64,000 bases of DNA, taken from positions 62,001 through 126,000 of the forward strand of contig NZ_JAATEO010000011.1 in assembly GCF_012034245.1 (NCBI RefSeq), in the 5' to 3' direction. Both the position numbers and the translations under genes were made by a program. Shown here in pieces: positions 8,540 through 17,214 of this stretch. The stretch's first letter is position 1. Each line of letters begins with the position of its first letter. Below the pieces are notes generated by a model. That model made no database searches. It had not been told where the DNA came from and was given only the letters and a program-made list of their open reading frames with translations. This DNA is from Micromonospora thermarum. Lineage in GTDB: Bacteria > Actinomycetota > Actinomycetes > Mycobacteriales > Micromonosporaceae.

Positions 8540-9178
8540 GTGCCCGAACTGAGTGAGGTCGCGTCGCCGACGCTGGCGTACGTCGCGCTGCTCGGCCTGC
8601 TGATCGCCGACGCCTTCATCCCGGTGATCCCGACCCAGGCCGTTATGATCACTTCCGGCGCACTGACCGTCTACGGCGACCTCAGCCTGCCCGTCACCAT
8701 CGCGGTCGGAGCGGCCGGCGTGTTCGCCGGCGACCTGGCCTGCTACCTGATCGGCCGGGGTACGCCGACCTCCCGGATCGCCGCCACGCTGCGGGCCAGC
8801 CGCGCGGCGCGCCGGTCGCGCGAGCCCGGTGCGGCCCGCCGCGTCGCCGGACGGGTCGCCCGAGGGCTCAGCCGGCCCGGACCAATGGTGATCATGGTAT
8901 GCCGGTTCGTGCCGGGCGGCCGGATGGCGGCGTGCTTCGCGGCGGGCCGCCGTCGCTACCCCTACCGCCTTTTCGTGCTCTACGAGTCGCTGGCCGCCCT
9001 GGGCTGGGCGTCGTACGGGGCGCTGGTCGGCCACCTGGGCGGCGCCGCCCTGACCGGCTCGGCCTGGCGCCTGGCGATCATCGCCGGGGCGGCAGCGCTG
9101 GGGTTCGCGGCGGCGGGCTGGGCGATGACCCTCCTGACCAGCCGCACCACCCGCCCCGCCGACGTCCCCACCGACTGA
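8540..9178 (+). CDS. DedA/SNARE-associated family membrane protein
   Basis: 212 residues, about five hydrophobic segments. 'LLGLLIADAFIPVIPTQAVMI' and the conserved block 'MVIMVCRFVPGGRMAACFAAG' (the F/R-x-x-P-G-x-R motif of DedA proteins) identify the family, whose members move undecaprenyl phosphate or other lipids across the membrane. The GTG at 8540 has GAGGTGA five bases upstream; upstream in-frame GTG (8531) and TTG (8489) are less well placed. It is followed by a toxin-antitoxin locus and seems monocistronic. Confidence 0.82.
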   Translation: MPELSEVASPTLAYVALLGLLIADAFIPVIPTQAVMITSGALTVYGDLSLPVTIAVGAAGVFAGDLACYLIGRGTPTSRIAATLRASRAARRSREPGAARRVAGRVARGLSRPGPMVIMVCRFVPGGRMAACFAAGRRRYPYRLFVLYESLAALGWASYGALVGHLGGAALTGSAWRLAIIAGAAALGFAAAGWAMTLLTSRTTRPADVPTD

Positions 9179-9198
9179 GCGCGCCTCCGCCGGTCGGG

Positions 9199-9215
9199 TA
9201 TAAGCTGGGCTTATA
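9199..9215. promoter_or_regulatory. Palindromic operator of the toxin-antitoxin pair
   Basis: TATAAGC-TGG-GCTTATA, a perfect 7+3+7 dyad 36 bp upstream of the toxin start and unusually AT-rich for the region. It overlaps probable -10 sequence (TATATT, 9212-9217). It is the expected place for autorepression by the XRE antitoxin. Confidence 0.6.
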
Positions 9216-9250
9216 TTTGCAGGGTGTGAGAGGTCAGGTTACATCCGGAG

Positions 9251-9592
9251 GTGGAGGCGTGGTTTCTCGATCTGTGCAGGGCAGACCCGCTGAGCGCAGA
9301 CCTCGTCAGCGAGGCCATCGATCTCCTGGCCGAGCACGGCCCGGCGCTGGGACGCCCTCTGGTGGATCGCTTGAAAGGCAGCGCGTTCCACAACATGAAG
9401 GAGCTGCGGCCCGGCTCGCAGGGGTCGACGGAAGTCCGGTTGATCTTCGCGTTCGACCCACTCCGGGAGGCCGTGTTCCTGGTCGCTGGTGACAAGTCCG
9501 GCCAGTGGCAGAGGTGGTACGAGGTCGCTATCGCGTTGGCTGACATGCGGTTCGAGGAGCATCTGATGGCACTTAAGGAGTCATGGCAATGA
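9251..9592 (+). CDS. HigB-like (RelE superfamily, Gp49/DUF891) toxin
   Basis: 113 residues. 'GPALGRPLVDRLKGSAFHNMKELRPGSQGSTEVRLIFAFDPLREAVFLVAGDKSG' region has the hallmark K-x-L-R/E-L and R-x-x-F/Y pattern of phage-derived Gp49-like HigB toxins (key residues KELR, VRLIF, LLVAGDKSG-like). Family members are ribosome-dependent mRNA endonucleases. GTG at 9251 is chosen because it opens directly on the conserved 'EAWFLDL' start. The stop overlaps the antitoxin start by ten bases: toxin-first order, typical of HigBA. Confidence 0.82.
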   Translation: MEAWFLDLCRADPLSADLVSEAIDLLAEHGPALGRPLVDRLKGSAFHNMKELRPGSQGSTEVRLIFAFDPLREAVFLVAGDKSGQWQRWYEVAIALADMRFEEHLMALKESWQ

Positions 9593-9921
9593 CCGAGCCG
9601 ACGAACTGGCGGGACGTCAAGGGGAAGGCTCGGCAGGTCGACCCGACCTGGGACACGCCTGAGCGCGTCGAACGGCGTGGGCGACTCCGAGAGCAGATGC
9701 TGGCCTCGGTCAGCGGGGCGCAGTTGGCGGAGATTCGCAAGCAACTGGGAATGACCCAGAGCCAACTGGCCGAGGCGGCGGGTCTCTCGCAGGCCCGGAT
9801 CAGCCAGATCGAGAACGGGGAGCACACGAGTCTGGAGAGCCTGCGGGCGTACGTCACCGGGCTGGGCGGGCACTTGGAGGTCGTCGCCCGGATCGGCAAC
9901 ATCCACCTCAACGTGGCGTGA
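9583..9921 (+). CDS. HigA-like XRE antitoxin
   Basis: 112 residues with a C-terminal XRE helix-turn-helix (about 45-100): 'RKQLGMTQSQLAEAAGLSQ' and 'ARISQIENGEHTSLESL'. The N-terminal 40 residues, rich in charged residues, probably contact the toxin. It should neutralise the upstream HigB-like toxin and repress the operon at the TATAAGC palindrome. A weak CCGGGG/CCCCGG stem at 9931-9956 may end transcription. Confidence 0.85.
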   Translation: MAMTEPTNWRDVKGKARQVDPTWDTPERVERRGRLREQMLASVSGAQLAEIRKQLGMTQSQLAEAAGLSQARISQIENGEHTSLESLRAYVTGLGGHLEVVARIGNIHLNVA

Positions 9922-9961
9922 GCGAGTTCGCCGGGGCACCTAAGGGCTGACCCCGGGATCG

Positions 9962-10633
9962 ATGTCGGTGGGTCGCCCGGATCCGTTTCGGGCGGTTCCG
10001 GCCGCAGGCTGGGGCATGCCCGCAAGCCGGAACAGTGGACTGCTCGCGCTCGGTGGGATCGCCCTCGCGGCGCTGCTCGCCGTGGTCGGCCACCTCGGCG
10101 TGGACGGCCTCGACCCCTGGTCGCTGACGGTCAGCGACTACGCCGTCTCCGATCGGGGCGGCGCCATCGACCACGCCATGATCGTCCTCGCCGTGGCCAC
10201 GGCCGTCCTGCTCCCCGCCCTCCGGCGGCTACGGCGGGCCCGGGCGGCGGAGATGCTGCTGGCGGCCTGGATCGGCGGTCTCCTGCTGGCCGCGGTCGTG
10301 CCGACGAACGAGCCGGGCCTGCCGATGGACACCGCCGCGTACGTGCACCGGTACGCGTCGGTCGCGGCGTTCCTGGCGCTGCCGGTCGGCGGTTGGCTCC
10401 TTGCCGACCGGCTGCCCGCCGGCACCGCCCGCTGGGTACGCCGGTTCGCCGTCGCCAGTCTCCTGCTCGCCGCCGCGATGGTCTGGTCGGCCTACCCCGG
10501 CGACCGGGCGCTGCTCGGCCTCGTGGAACGCCTGCTGATCCTCGCCGAGGTCGCCCTCCTGACCACCGTCGCCGCCACGCTGACGACGGTCACTCCAGCT
10601 CGTGGAGCATCAGCTGGCGGGCCGCTTCGGTGA
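9962..10633 (+). CDS. DUF998 family membrane protein
   Basis: 223 residues from ATG 9962, or 205 from ATG 10016 (MPASRNSGLL), which is the more usual position relative to TM1. Six hydrophobic segments; 'DPWSLTVSDYAVSDRGGAIDHAMIV' near the first loop matches the D-x-x-S-x-Y pattern of DUF998 proteins. Function unknown. The 3' end runs 44 bases into the convergent lpdA gene, so the last 15 residues are encoded opposite the LpdA C-terminus. Confidence 0.7.
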   Translation: MSVGRPDPFRAVPAAGWGMPASRNSGLLALGGIALAALLAVVGHLGVDGLDPWSLTVSDYAVSDRGGAIDHAMIVLAVATAVLLPALRRLRRARAAEMLLAAWIGGLLLAAVVPTNEPGLPMDTAAYVHRYASVAAFLALPVGGWLLADRLPAGTARWVRRFAVASLLLAAAMVWSAYPGDRALLGLVERLLILAEVALLTTVAATLTTVTPARGASAGGPLR

Positions 10634-11993
10634 TGGAGCCGGAGAGGCTCGGGTAGATCGTGATGGTCTGCGCCAGCTCGTTGACCGTCAGGTTGTTCTC
10701 CACGGCCATCGTGATCGGCAGGATCAGCTCGCTCGCCTTCGGGGCCACCACCACGCCGCCGATCACCTGGCCGCTCGCGGGACGGCAGAAGAGCTTGACG
10801 AAGCCGTCGGAGACCTCGTCCATCTTCGCCCGGGCGTTACCGGCGAGCGGCAGCATCACCTGGCGGGCGGGGACCTTGCCGGCGTCGACCTCGTCCTGTG
10901 AGACGCCGACGGTGGCCAGCTCCGGGTCGGTGAAGACGTTCGCCGCGACGGTCCGCAGGCGCAGCGGCCGGACCGCCTCGCCAAGCGCGTGCCACATCGC
11001 GATGCGGCCCTGCATGGCGGCGACGCTGGCCAGCGGCAGCACCCCGGTGCAGTCGCCGGCGGCGTAGATGCCCGGCACGTTCGTGCGGGAGACCCGGTCG
11101 ACCGTGACGTACCCGCCACGGGCCAGCTCGACGCCGTACTCGGCCAGGCCCAGGTTCGCCGTGTTGGGGATGGAGCCGACCGCGATCAGCGCGTGCGAGC
11201 CGTACACCTTGCGGCCGTCGGAGAGCTCGACCTCGACGCCGTCGTCGGTACGGCGGACCGCGTCCGCGCGCGAGTTGTTGAGGATGCTCATGCCCCGGCT
11301 GCGGAACACCCGCTCGATGGCCATCGCCGCGTCGGCGTCCTCGTGCGGCATCACCCGGTCGCGGCTGGAGACGAGGGTGACCTCGACGCCCATCGCCAGG
11401 TACGCGCTGGCGAACTCCGCACCGGTGACGCCGGAGCCGACCACGATCAGGTGCCGGGGCAGCTCGGTGAGGTCGTACACCTGCCGCCAGGTCAGGATGC
11501 GCTCGCCGTCCGGCACGGCGGTGGGGAGCTGGCGGGGCGTCGCGCCGGTGGCGACCAGCACGGTGGAGGCGTCGATCGAATACTCCGCGCCGCCGTCACC
11601 CGGCGTGACCACCACCCGGTGGGTGTGACCGAGCGTGTCCTCACCGAGCCGGGCGCTGCCGGCGACGAAGGTCACGCCGGCCTTCACGAGCTTGGCGTGG
11701 ATGTCGGCGGACTGCGCGAGGGCGAGCCGCTTGACCCGCCCGTTGACGGCCGGCGCGTCGACGGTGACCGCCTCCAGCCCGTCGGAGTGCACCCCGAACT
11801 CCTCGGTGTCCCGGTACCCGGTCACCACCTGCGAGCTGGCGATGAAGGTCTTCGACGGGACGCAGTCGGACAGCACGCACGCGCCGCCGGCGCCCTCGGC
11901 CTCCACCACGGTGACGTCGGCGTCCAGCTGGGCGGCGACCAGGGCCGCCTCGTAGCCCGCCGGCCCCCCGCCGATGATCACGATCCGGCTCAC
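10590..11993 (-). CDS. lpdA: LpdA-type NAD(P)H:quinone/flavoprotein reductase
   Basis: 467 residues. FAD Rossmann motif 'VIIGGGPAGYEAAL' at the N-terminus, second dinucleotide motif 'VVGSGVTGAEFA' around 175, FAD motif 'GIYAAGDCTGV' around 310, and a dimerisation domain. It fits the disulfide-reductase fold but the C-terminal catalytic His is absent ('TIYPSLSGSITE' instead of H-x-H-P-T), as in M. tuberculosis LpdA (Rv3303c), a quinone reductase rather than a lipoamide dehydrogenase. Unlike that enzyme both redox Cys (CVLSDC) are kept. GTG 11993 has GAGGGG eight bases upstream. It is divergent from the GGCT-like gene, as in mycobacteria. Confidence 0.87.
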   Translation of the reverse strand: MSRIVIIGGGPAGYEAALVAAQLDADVTVVEAEGAGGACVLSDCVPSKTFIASSQVVTGYRDTEEFGVHSDGLEAVTVDAPAVNGRVKRLALAQSADIHAKLVKAGVTFVAGSARLGEDTLGHTHRVVVTPGDGGAEYSIDASTVLVATGATPRQLPTAVPDGERILTWRQVYDLTELPRHLIVVGSGVTGAEFASAYLAMGVEVTLVSSRDRVMPHEDADAAMAIERVFRSRGMSILNNSRADAVRRTDDGVEVELSDGRKVYGSHALIAVGSIPNTANLGLAEYGVELARGGYVTVDRVSRTNVPGIYAAGDCTGVLPLASVAAMQGRIAMWHALGEAVRPLRLRTVAANVFTDPELATVGVSQDEVDAGKVPARQVMLPLAGNARAKMDEVSDGFVKLFCRPASGQVIGGVVVAPKASELILPITMAVENNLTVNELAQTITIYPSLSGSITEAARQLMLHELE

Positions 11994-12099
11994 AGCGCTC
12001 GCCCCTCGTCCATGCTCACAGTGACTTTCTTCTCCCGAACGCGTCCGACACGCACCGTCGTATTCTCCCCCACCGGCCGGCCCGGCTATCGTCATCGCC

Positions 12100-12555
12100 G
12101 TGCGTCATTACGCCGCCTACGGCTCAAACCTCGACCCTGCCCGGATGCGCGCCTACTGTCCGCATTCGCCCATGGTGGGCACCGGCTGGCTCGAGGGCTG
12201 GCGGCTCACCTTCGCGGGCGAGGGCGTGATCGGCTGGGAGGGGGCGGTCAGCACGGTCGTCGAGTCCCCCGGCGACCGGGTGTTCGTGGCGCTCTACGAC
12301 ATCCACCCGTACGACGCGGCGCAGCTCGACGAGATCGAGGGCGTCACCGCCGGCACGTACCGGAAGCTGCACGTGCGGGTCTCGACCCTGGACGGCGACG
12401 TCACGGCGTGGATCTACGTCTTCGACGGGTACGAGGGCGGCCTCCCGACCTCGTGGTACCTGTCGGAGATCGCGAACGCCGCCGAGAAGGCGGGCGCGCC
12501 GGACGACTACGTCACGGACCTGCGCACCCGCCCCACGGGCACCGCCTCGGCCTAG
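12100..12555 (+). CDS. Gamma-glutamylcyclotransferase-like (GGCT/AIG2) protein
   Basis: 151 residues starting with the diagnostic 'YAAYGSNLDPARM' (YGSN substrate loop); the acidic catalytic residue is probably in 'LDEIEGV'. The fold cyclises gamma-glutamyl amines to 5-oxoproline; the physiological substrate here is unknown. GTG start at 12100. The position next to lpdA parallels Rv3304 beside Rv3303c. Confidence 0.82.
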   Translation: MRHYAAYGSNLDPARMRAYCPHSPMVGTGWLEGWRLTFAGEGVIGWEGAVSTVVESPGDRVFVALYDIHPYDAAQLDEIEGVTAGTYRKLHVRVSTLDGDVTAWIYVFDGYEGGLPTSWYLSEIANAAEKAGAPDDYVTDLRTRPTGTASA

Positions 12556-12661
12556 AGCAGGCGGGCGCGGAGCGCGTCGGCGTTGCGGCGGGTGTCGCAC
12601 GGCCTCCAGTCTGCTCCCGGCCGCGTCGCCGTCGTCAGCCGGGCCCGGCGGAGGTCGTCAA

Positions 12662-13624
12662 TCACACACCGGCGGCCGGTACGACCAGCTCGTACATGTC
12701 GGTCCAGCGCATCTCACGGAGCCCCACCGACTCGTAGAGGGTGACCGGCACGGTCGGGTTGGTCAGATCGACACCGAGGCCGGCCCACTCCCGGCCCTTC
12801 GCCGCGTAGACCGAGAAGGCCCGCCAGAGCAGCGCCGCACCCACGCCACGCCGCCGGTACGCGGGCAGCACCGACAGGCTCCGCACCCACCCCTCGTTCT
12901 GCTCCAACGCCTGGTCGGAGGATTGCAGCGCCCCGGCCGGCACCCCGTCGACCTCGGCGATGAACCACTCGTCCCAGGTGGTGCCGTACAGGCGGAGCTG
13001 CTCCCGCCACCGGTCGAAGCCGACCGGCTCGTAGTCCGGCGTGTCGCGGAAGGCGATGTCGAAGATCCGGTAGAACTCCCGTAGGTCCGTCTCGTCGTCG
13101 CCGCGCAGCGGGCGGACGGTGACCCCGGGCGGGGGCGGCGGCTCGGCGGGCAGGTCGGCCAGGCTGCGGCGCATCCCCACGTACCGCTTGGCGAGGGTGA
13201 AACCGGCCTCGGCGACCTCCGCGGCCCACCGGATCTCCGGAGCGAAGACGGACACGCGGGCGGTCAGCGCCGGCACGCCGCGCTCGGCGGCCCGCTCGCC
13301 CACCCGGTCGAGCATCCGGGCCAGCAGCGGGGCGCGCAGGTCGTCCCCGCGCTCCGGGTCGACGTAGACCTCCACGAACTCCCGGCCCACGCCGGTGGGG
13401 TTGTCCACCGTGGCCCAGGCGACGAGTCTCCCCTCCGGATCGCTGACCACCCAGGAGTCCCGGGCCGGATCGGTGAAGGGGGCGGTGAGGGCGGCCTTGA
13501 CGTCCTCGGCGTCGAAGTCCGGGTAACCGACGGCGAAGACGTCGGCGGCGTGGACGACGGCGAGGATCGCGGGGACGTCGTCGAGGGTGGGTCGGCGGGC
13601 GGTCCAGCCGGCGGGGAGGGTCAC
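12662..13624 (-). CDS. Tandem GNAT N-acetyltransferase
   Basis: 320 residues with two GNAT-like halves. The second half has a clear acetyl-CoA loop, 'SVLPAYRRRGVGAALL' (R-x-x-G-x-G/A), and C-terminal 'VTLYESVGLREM'. The first half (about 1-150) keeps only a rough fold, a layout seen in mycothiol synthase-like proteins. Substrate not inferable. Last of a minus-strand run of four genes; GTG start at 13624. Confidence 0.8.
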   Translation of the reverse strand: MTLPAGWTARRPTLDDVPAILAVVHAADVFAVGYPDFDAEDVKAALTAPFTDPARDSWVVSDPEGRLVAWATVDNPTGVGREFVEVYVDPERGDDLRAPLLARMLDRVGERAAERGVPALTARVSVFAPEIRWAAEVAEAGFTLAKRYVGMRRSLADLPAEPPPPPGVTVRPLRGDDETDLREFYRIFDIAFRDTPDYEPVGFDRWREQLRLYGTTWDEWFIAEVDGVPAGALQSSDQALEQNEGWVRSLSVLPAYRRRGVGAALLWRAFSVYAAKGREWAGLGVDLTNPTVPVTLYESVGLREMRWTDMYELVVPAAGV

Positions 13625-13679
13625 GGCGCCGATCCTGGCAAACCGCCGGCCGGAGCGCCGCCGATTTTCGTCGCCCTGG

Positions 13680-14420
13680 TCATTGGCGGCGCCGGTGGGC
13701 GCGGAAGGCGGCCAGGAGATCGACCAGTTCGGCGCCGTCGGCCGGGCCGAGCGCCGCGAACGCCGGCGCGGTCAGCCGGTCGGTCACCGCCTCCGCCCAC
13801 AGCCGCCGCCGGACCAGCGGGCCCACCGTGGGGTACGGCGGCGGCCAGCCGCACGCCACGGCGCCGGCCTCGCCCTCCGGCCCGGCGAGCACCGCCTCCA
13901 GCGGCGTCATGCCGGCGGCGCGTACGGCGAGCAGGTGCGCCCCGGCGAAGTGCTCCCGCAGCAGGCGCAGGCTCACCGCCACCTGACCCCCCGCGGTGCG
14001 CACCGGCACCGGCATCGCCCGCCACGCGGCGAACAGCGGCATGCCGGTGGCGTCCGCGGCGTCGACGGCCCGGCCGAGCAGCACGGCGAGCCGTGCGGCA
14101 CCGGGCACGGAGTCGAGGTTCTCGTCACCCCACCGGCAGCACTCGCCCAGCGTCACGGTGGCCACCCGCATCGGCCGGACGGTGCGCAGGGTCGCGTCCC
14201 AGCCGTCGGCGACCGCCTCCGGTGCGATGAACCCGAGGGCGGCGGCCACCGTCTCCGCGCGCACGTCACCGAGCGAGCCGGCCCGTCCCGCGATGTAGAA
14301 CGCCCACCCCGAGATGCCGAGCAGCCGGGCCTGGCGCAGGGTGACCGGACAGCGGGTGAAGGCGTCCCCGAGCTCCAGCACCGCCGGCTTGCACCCGGCC
14401 GCCACCTGCTCCGGCGTCAC
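13680..14420 (-). CDS. SCO6745-like family protein
   Basis: 246 residues from GTG 14420 (GGGGAG upstream). 'ARLLGISGWAFYIAGRAGSLGDVRAETV' and 'GFIAPEAVADGWDA' follow the pattern of the Streptomyces SCO6745-type family (helical, sometimes labelled SalK/HTH-like). Function is not established. The longer open frame (to 14489) adds a Gly/Ser-rich stretch of no similarity. Confidence 0.6.
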   Translation of the reverse strand: MTPEQVAAGCKPAVLELGDAFTRCPVTLRQARLLGISGWAFYIAGRAGSLGDVRAETVAAALGFIAPEAVADGWDATLRTVRPMRVATVTLGECCRWGDENLDSVPGAARLAVLLGRAVDAADATGMPLFAAWRAMPVPVRTAGGQVAVSLRLLREHFAGAHLLAVRAAGMTPLEAVLAGPEGEAGAVACGWPPPYPTVGPLVRRRLWAEAVTDRLTAPAFAALGPADGAELVDLLAAFRAHRRRQ

Positions 14421-14457
14421 GCTCCCGCTCCCCGCACCACCCGTCCGTCCACAGGGG

Positions 14458-15396
14458 TCAGTCTGCCGTGCCGCCGCGGGTGCGGGCATCCTCCTCTTCG
14501 GCGTCGAGCGCCTCCACCGCCGCCTCGACCTCGCCGGTGCGGCGGCGGGCGGCGGTGAGCGTCCGCTCGGCCGCCCGCCGGGCCAGCGTGGCGCGGCTCA
14601 GGTCCTGCTCGACGACGGCCCGCCGCCGCTCCAGCTCGGCCAGTTCCGCTTCGATCGCGTCGAGGGCGGCGGCGCCGTCGTGCTCGGCCTCCGTCGCGCC
14701 GGTCAGCTCCGCCTCGGCCCGTTCCTGGTCGGTACGCGCCTTCGCCAGCTCCTTCTCCAGCGCGCGACGACGGCGGGCCCGCTCGGCCCGGGCGGCCCGT
14801 TCCGCCTGCTCGGCCCGGATCGCCGACCGGTCCGCCCCGCGAGGTCGCGGCGGCGGCTCGGCGATCTCCTCCTCGCCGCCCCCGGTGACCAGGCGCAGCT
14901 GCGGCCGGGGCACCTCACCGAACCCGGCGTACGTGGCGGCCCGCAGCAGGCGTCCGGAGCGCACCTGCTCGGCGACCTCGGTGTCGGAGAGCGCGGCGTT
15001 GAGGGTCGCCTCCACCTCGGCCAGCGGCAGCTTCCCGGCCGACGGGGCGCCCTCGACACCGGCCGCCAGCTTGCGCACCTCGCCGAGCAGCGCACCGACG
15101 ACGGCCCGGCGCTGGGTCGACAGCTCGCGGAGCTTCGCCCCCCGCAGCTCGCGCTGAGCGGCCCGCAGCGACTCGGCGAGCTGACCCAGGTCGGCGACCA
15201 GCTCCGGCCGTTCCAACGCGAGCAGGTTGACCAGCCAGGCGGCCACCGTGGGGCGGCGAAGCCGGGCGATCTCCCGGGCGGTCCGGGCGTCGCCGGCGCG
15301 GCGGGCCTCGGCGACCGCCGCGTCCCGCGCGGCGACGAACCGGTCGGGGGGCGTGCGGTAGAGCTGGCGCACCAGCTCCCGGGGTGGATCGGGCAT
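14458..15396 (-). CDS. Actinobacterial coiled-coil protein of unknown function
   Basis: 312 residues. The N-terminus 'PPRELVRQLYRTPPDRFVAARD' and 'RRPTVAAWLVNLLA' is a conserved actinobacterial segment; residues about 185-300 are highly charged, rich in Ala/Glu/Arg and predicted to form long coiled coils. No enzymatic motif seen. It starts six bases after the metallo-hydrolase gene and is surely co-transcribed with it. Confidence 0.72.
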   Translation of the reverse strand: MPDPPRELVRQLYRTPPDRFVAARDAAVAEARRAGDARTAREIARLRRPTVAAWLVNLLALERPELVADLGQLAESLRAAQRELRGAKLRELSTQRRAVVGALLGEVRKLAAGVEGAPSAGKLPLAEVEATLNAALSDTEVAEQVRSGRLLRAATYAGFGEVPRPQLRLVTGGGEEEIAEPPPRPRGADRSAIRAEQAERAARAERARRRRALEKELAKARTDQERAEAELTGATEAEHDGAAALDAIEAELAELERRRAVVEQDLSRATLARRAAERTLTAARRRTGEVEAAVEALDAEEEDARTRGGTAD

Positions 15397-15402
15397 CGCC
15401 GC

Positions 15403-16032
15403 TCAGGCGTCGACCCGGGTGCCCGGTTCGAGCCGCCGGTAGTCCACGTCGGAGAGTCGGGTGAAGTTGTTGTTCAGCACGGTCAACCCGTTGTCGTTGA
15501 GCAGCCCGTCGTGCAGCGCGTACGCCCGCCGCGGCGCCACCGCCCGGAGGAAGTCCAGCGATTCGGAGAACTTGGTCCACGGGGCGTGGATCGGCAGGAA
15601 GAGCGTGTCCACCTCGACGTCGTCGGGGACGACGAGGGAGTCACCGGGGTGGTAGACCCGCTCGTCGATCAGGTACGCCAGGTTCTCCACCACCGGGATG
15701 TCGGGGTGGATCACGGCGTGCTGCCCGCCGTACGTGCGGACCGCGACGCCGGCCGCGGTGAACCGGGCACCCGCCTCGACCGGCGTGAGCACGTCGGCGA
15801 TGCCGTCCAGTGTGGCGGCGAGCGAGGCCGGGCCGTACAGGGCGAACGGGCGGCGGTCGTGCTGCTCGGTCAGGGCCGCCACGTCGACGTGGTCGGGGTG
15901 CTCGTGGGTGATCAGTACGGCGTCCGCCCCGTCCAGCGCGGCCCGCTCGCTGAAGACCCCCGGGTCGACGACCAGGACTCCGCCGTCGTGCTCGACGCGT
16001 ACACAGGAGTGGCCGTACTTGGTCAGCCGCAT
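15403..16032 (-). CDS. Metallo-beta-lactamase-fold hydrolase
   Basis: 209 residues. Zinc motif 'THEHPDHVD' (HxHxDH), further ligands in 'GGQHAVIHPD' and 'YHPGDSL', and 'LHDGLL' at the C-terminus place it in the UlaG-like/MBL fold. It is probably cytosolic (no signal peptide). Substrate unknown. ATG 16032. First gene of the minus-strand run. Confidence 0.82.
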   Translation of the reverse strand: MRLTKYGHSCVRVEHDGGVLVVDPGVFSERAALDGADAVLITHEHPDHVDVAALTEQHDRRPFALYGPASLAATLDGIADVLTPVEAGARFTAAGVAVRTYGGQHAVIHPDIPVVENLAYLIDERVYHPGDSLVVPDDVEVDTLFLPIHAPWTKFSESLDFLRAVAPRRAYALHDGLLNDNGLTVLNNNFTRLSDVDYRRLEPGTRVDA

Positions 16033-16185
16033 TCGTGACTCCTCGATTATCGAATCGTGACGTCCTCAGCGCAGTCTGCCGGAACGGACGCGGCACCGCG
16101 TCCCGTCTGACCGATCGCCCCGGTCACGGGGCCACAGACTGGCACGGGCCGGCCCGGAGGCCGGTCACCGAGGATCGGAGCGGGG

Positions 16186-17214
16186 ATGGGCGGAATCGGA
16201 CCACGCCGGCGGGGTGTGGTGCTCGCGGCGGCGCTGGTGGCGGTGCTCGCCGCCGGTGGATGCGGTGGTGGGAGCGGCGGGAACGACAGCACGGCGGCGG
16301 AGCAGCCGGCCACCGGCGTGGAGGGCGGCGCGGACCGGGGCGGGCCGGCGGCCGCCGACGCGCAGGCCGGGGCCGGGCGGCCGGGGAAGGCGGAGGGCGG
16401 CGCACCGGCGGACCTGCGGGTCGACCAGCGCGCCATCATCTACACCGGTTCGATGCGCGTACAGGTGCAGGACGTGGACCGGGCCGCCCGGGACGCGATC
16501 GCGCTGACCACGACGGCCGGTGGTTTCGTCGGCGGCGACCAGCGGCGCAGCGCCGACGGGGACGCCACCGCCGAGCTGACGCTGCGGGTGCCGGCCGCGA
16601 AGTTCACCACCGTGGTGGACGAGATCGCCAAGCTGGGCACGCGGCAACGGCAGGAGATCAGCACCGAGGACGTGACCGAGGAGACGGTCGACCTGGACGC
16701 CCGGATCGCCACCCAGCGAGCCCGGGTGGAGAACGGCCGGCGACTGCTCGCCCGGGCCACCTCGATCACGGACCTGGTGTCGCTGGAGAACGAGCTGGCC
16801 CGCCGCGAGGCCGACCTGGCCTCGCTCGAGGCGAAGAAGCGCCGGCTCGCCGATCTCACCGCGCTCTCCACGATCACGGTGTCGCTGGTCGGGCCGGAGG
16901 CCCGCCCGGTCGAGGAGGAGGAGCGGGTGGGCTTCCTGGTCGGGCTCGACGCCGGGTGGAAGGTCTTCCTGGCCTCGCTGACCGTGCTGCTGACCGTCCT
17001 CGGGGCGCTGCTTCCGTGGCTGGTGACGCTGGGCGTACCGGTGGGGCTGCTCGTGTGGCTGCTGCGCCGACGCCGGCCGCGGCCGGCCCTGGTCGCCGCG
17101 CCGCCGGCACCGGCGCCCGCGGCCCCGGCCGCCGCGACCGCGACACCGGCGGCCGGGAGCCCGGCCGGGGTCAGCTCGCCGCCGCCAGTGCCCGGAGCGC
17201 GGTCTGCACCATGA
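16186..17214 (+). CDS. DUF4349 lipoprotein
   Basis: 342 residues. Signal peptide with lipobox 'LAAGGC' (Cys about 26), a low-complexity linker, the DUF4349 domain (about 80-245: 'IIYTGSMRVQV', 'TAELTLRVPAAKF'), a coiled region, and a C-terminal TM helix about 265-295. The pattern suggests an envelope protein anchored at both ends. Role unknown. GGAGCGGGG precedes the ATG. The last 44 bases overlap the convergent amidohydrolase gene; the tail is Ala/Pro-rich. Confidence 0.8.
   Translation: MGGIGPRRRGVVLAAALVAVLAAGGCGGGSGGNDSTAAEQPATGVEGGADRGGPAAADAQAGAGRPGKAEGGAPADLRVDQRAIIYTGSMRVQVQDVDRAARDAIALTTTAGGFVGGDQRRSADGDATAELTLRVPAAKFTTVVDEIAKLGTRQRQEISTEDVTEETVDLDARIATQRARVENGRRLLARATSITDLVSLENELARREADLASLEAKKRRLADLTALSTITVSLVGPEARPVEEEERVGFLVGLDAGWKVFLASLTVLLTVLGALLPWLVTLGVPVGLLVWLLRRRRPRPALVAAPPAPAPAAPAAATATPAAGSPAGVSSPPPVPGARSAP

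Noticed and set aside
12552..12665. 37-codon minus-strand ORF overlapping the GNAT stop (GTGTGA) and ending in a Cys-Asp-Thr-Arg-Arg-rich tail
   Set aside because: No homologue recognised and no ribosome-binding site apart from the overlap; could be a remnant of an older gene but the evidence is too thin.
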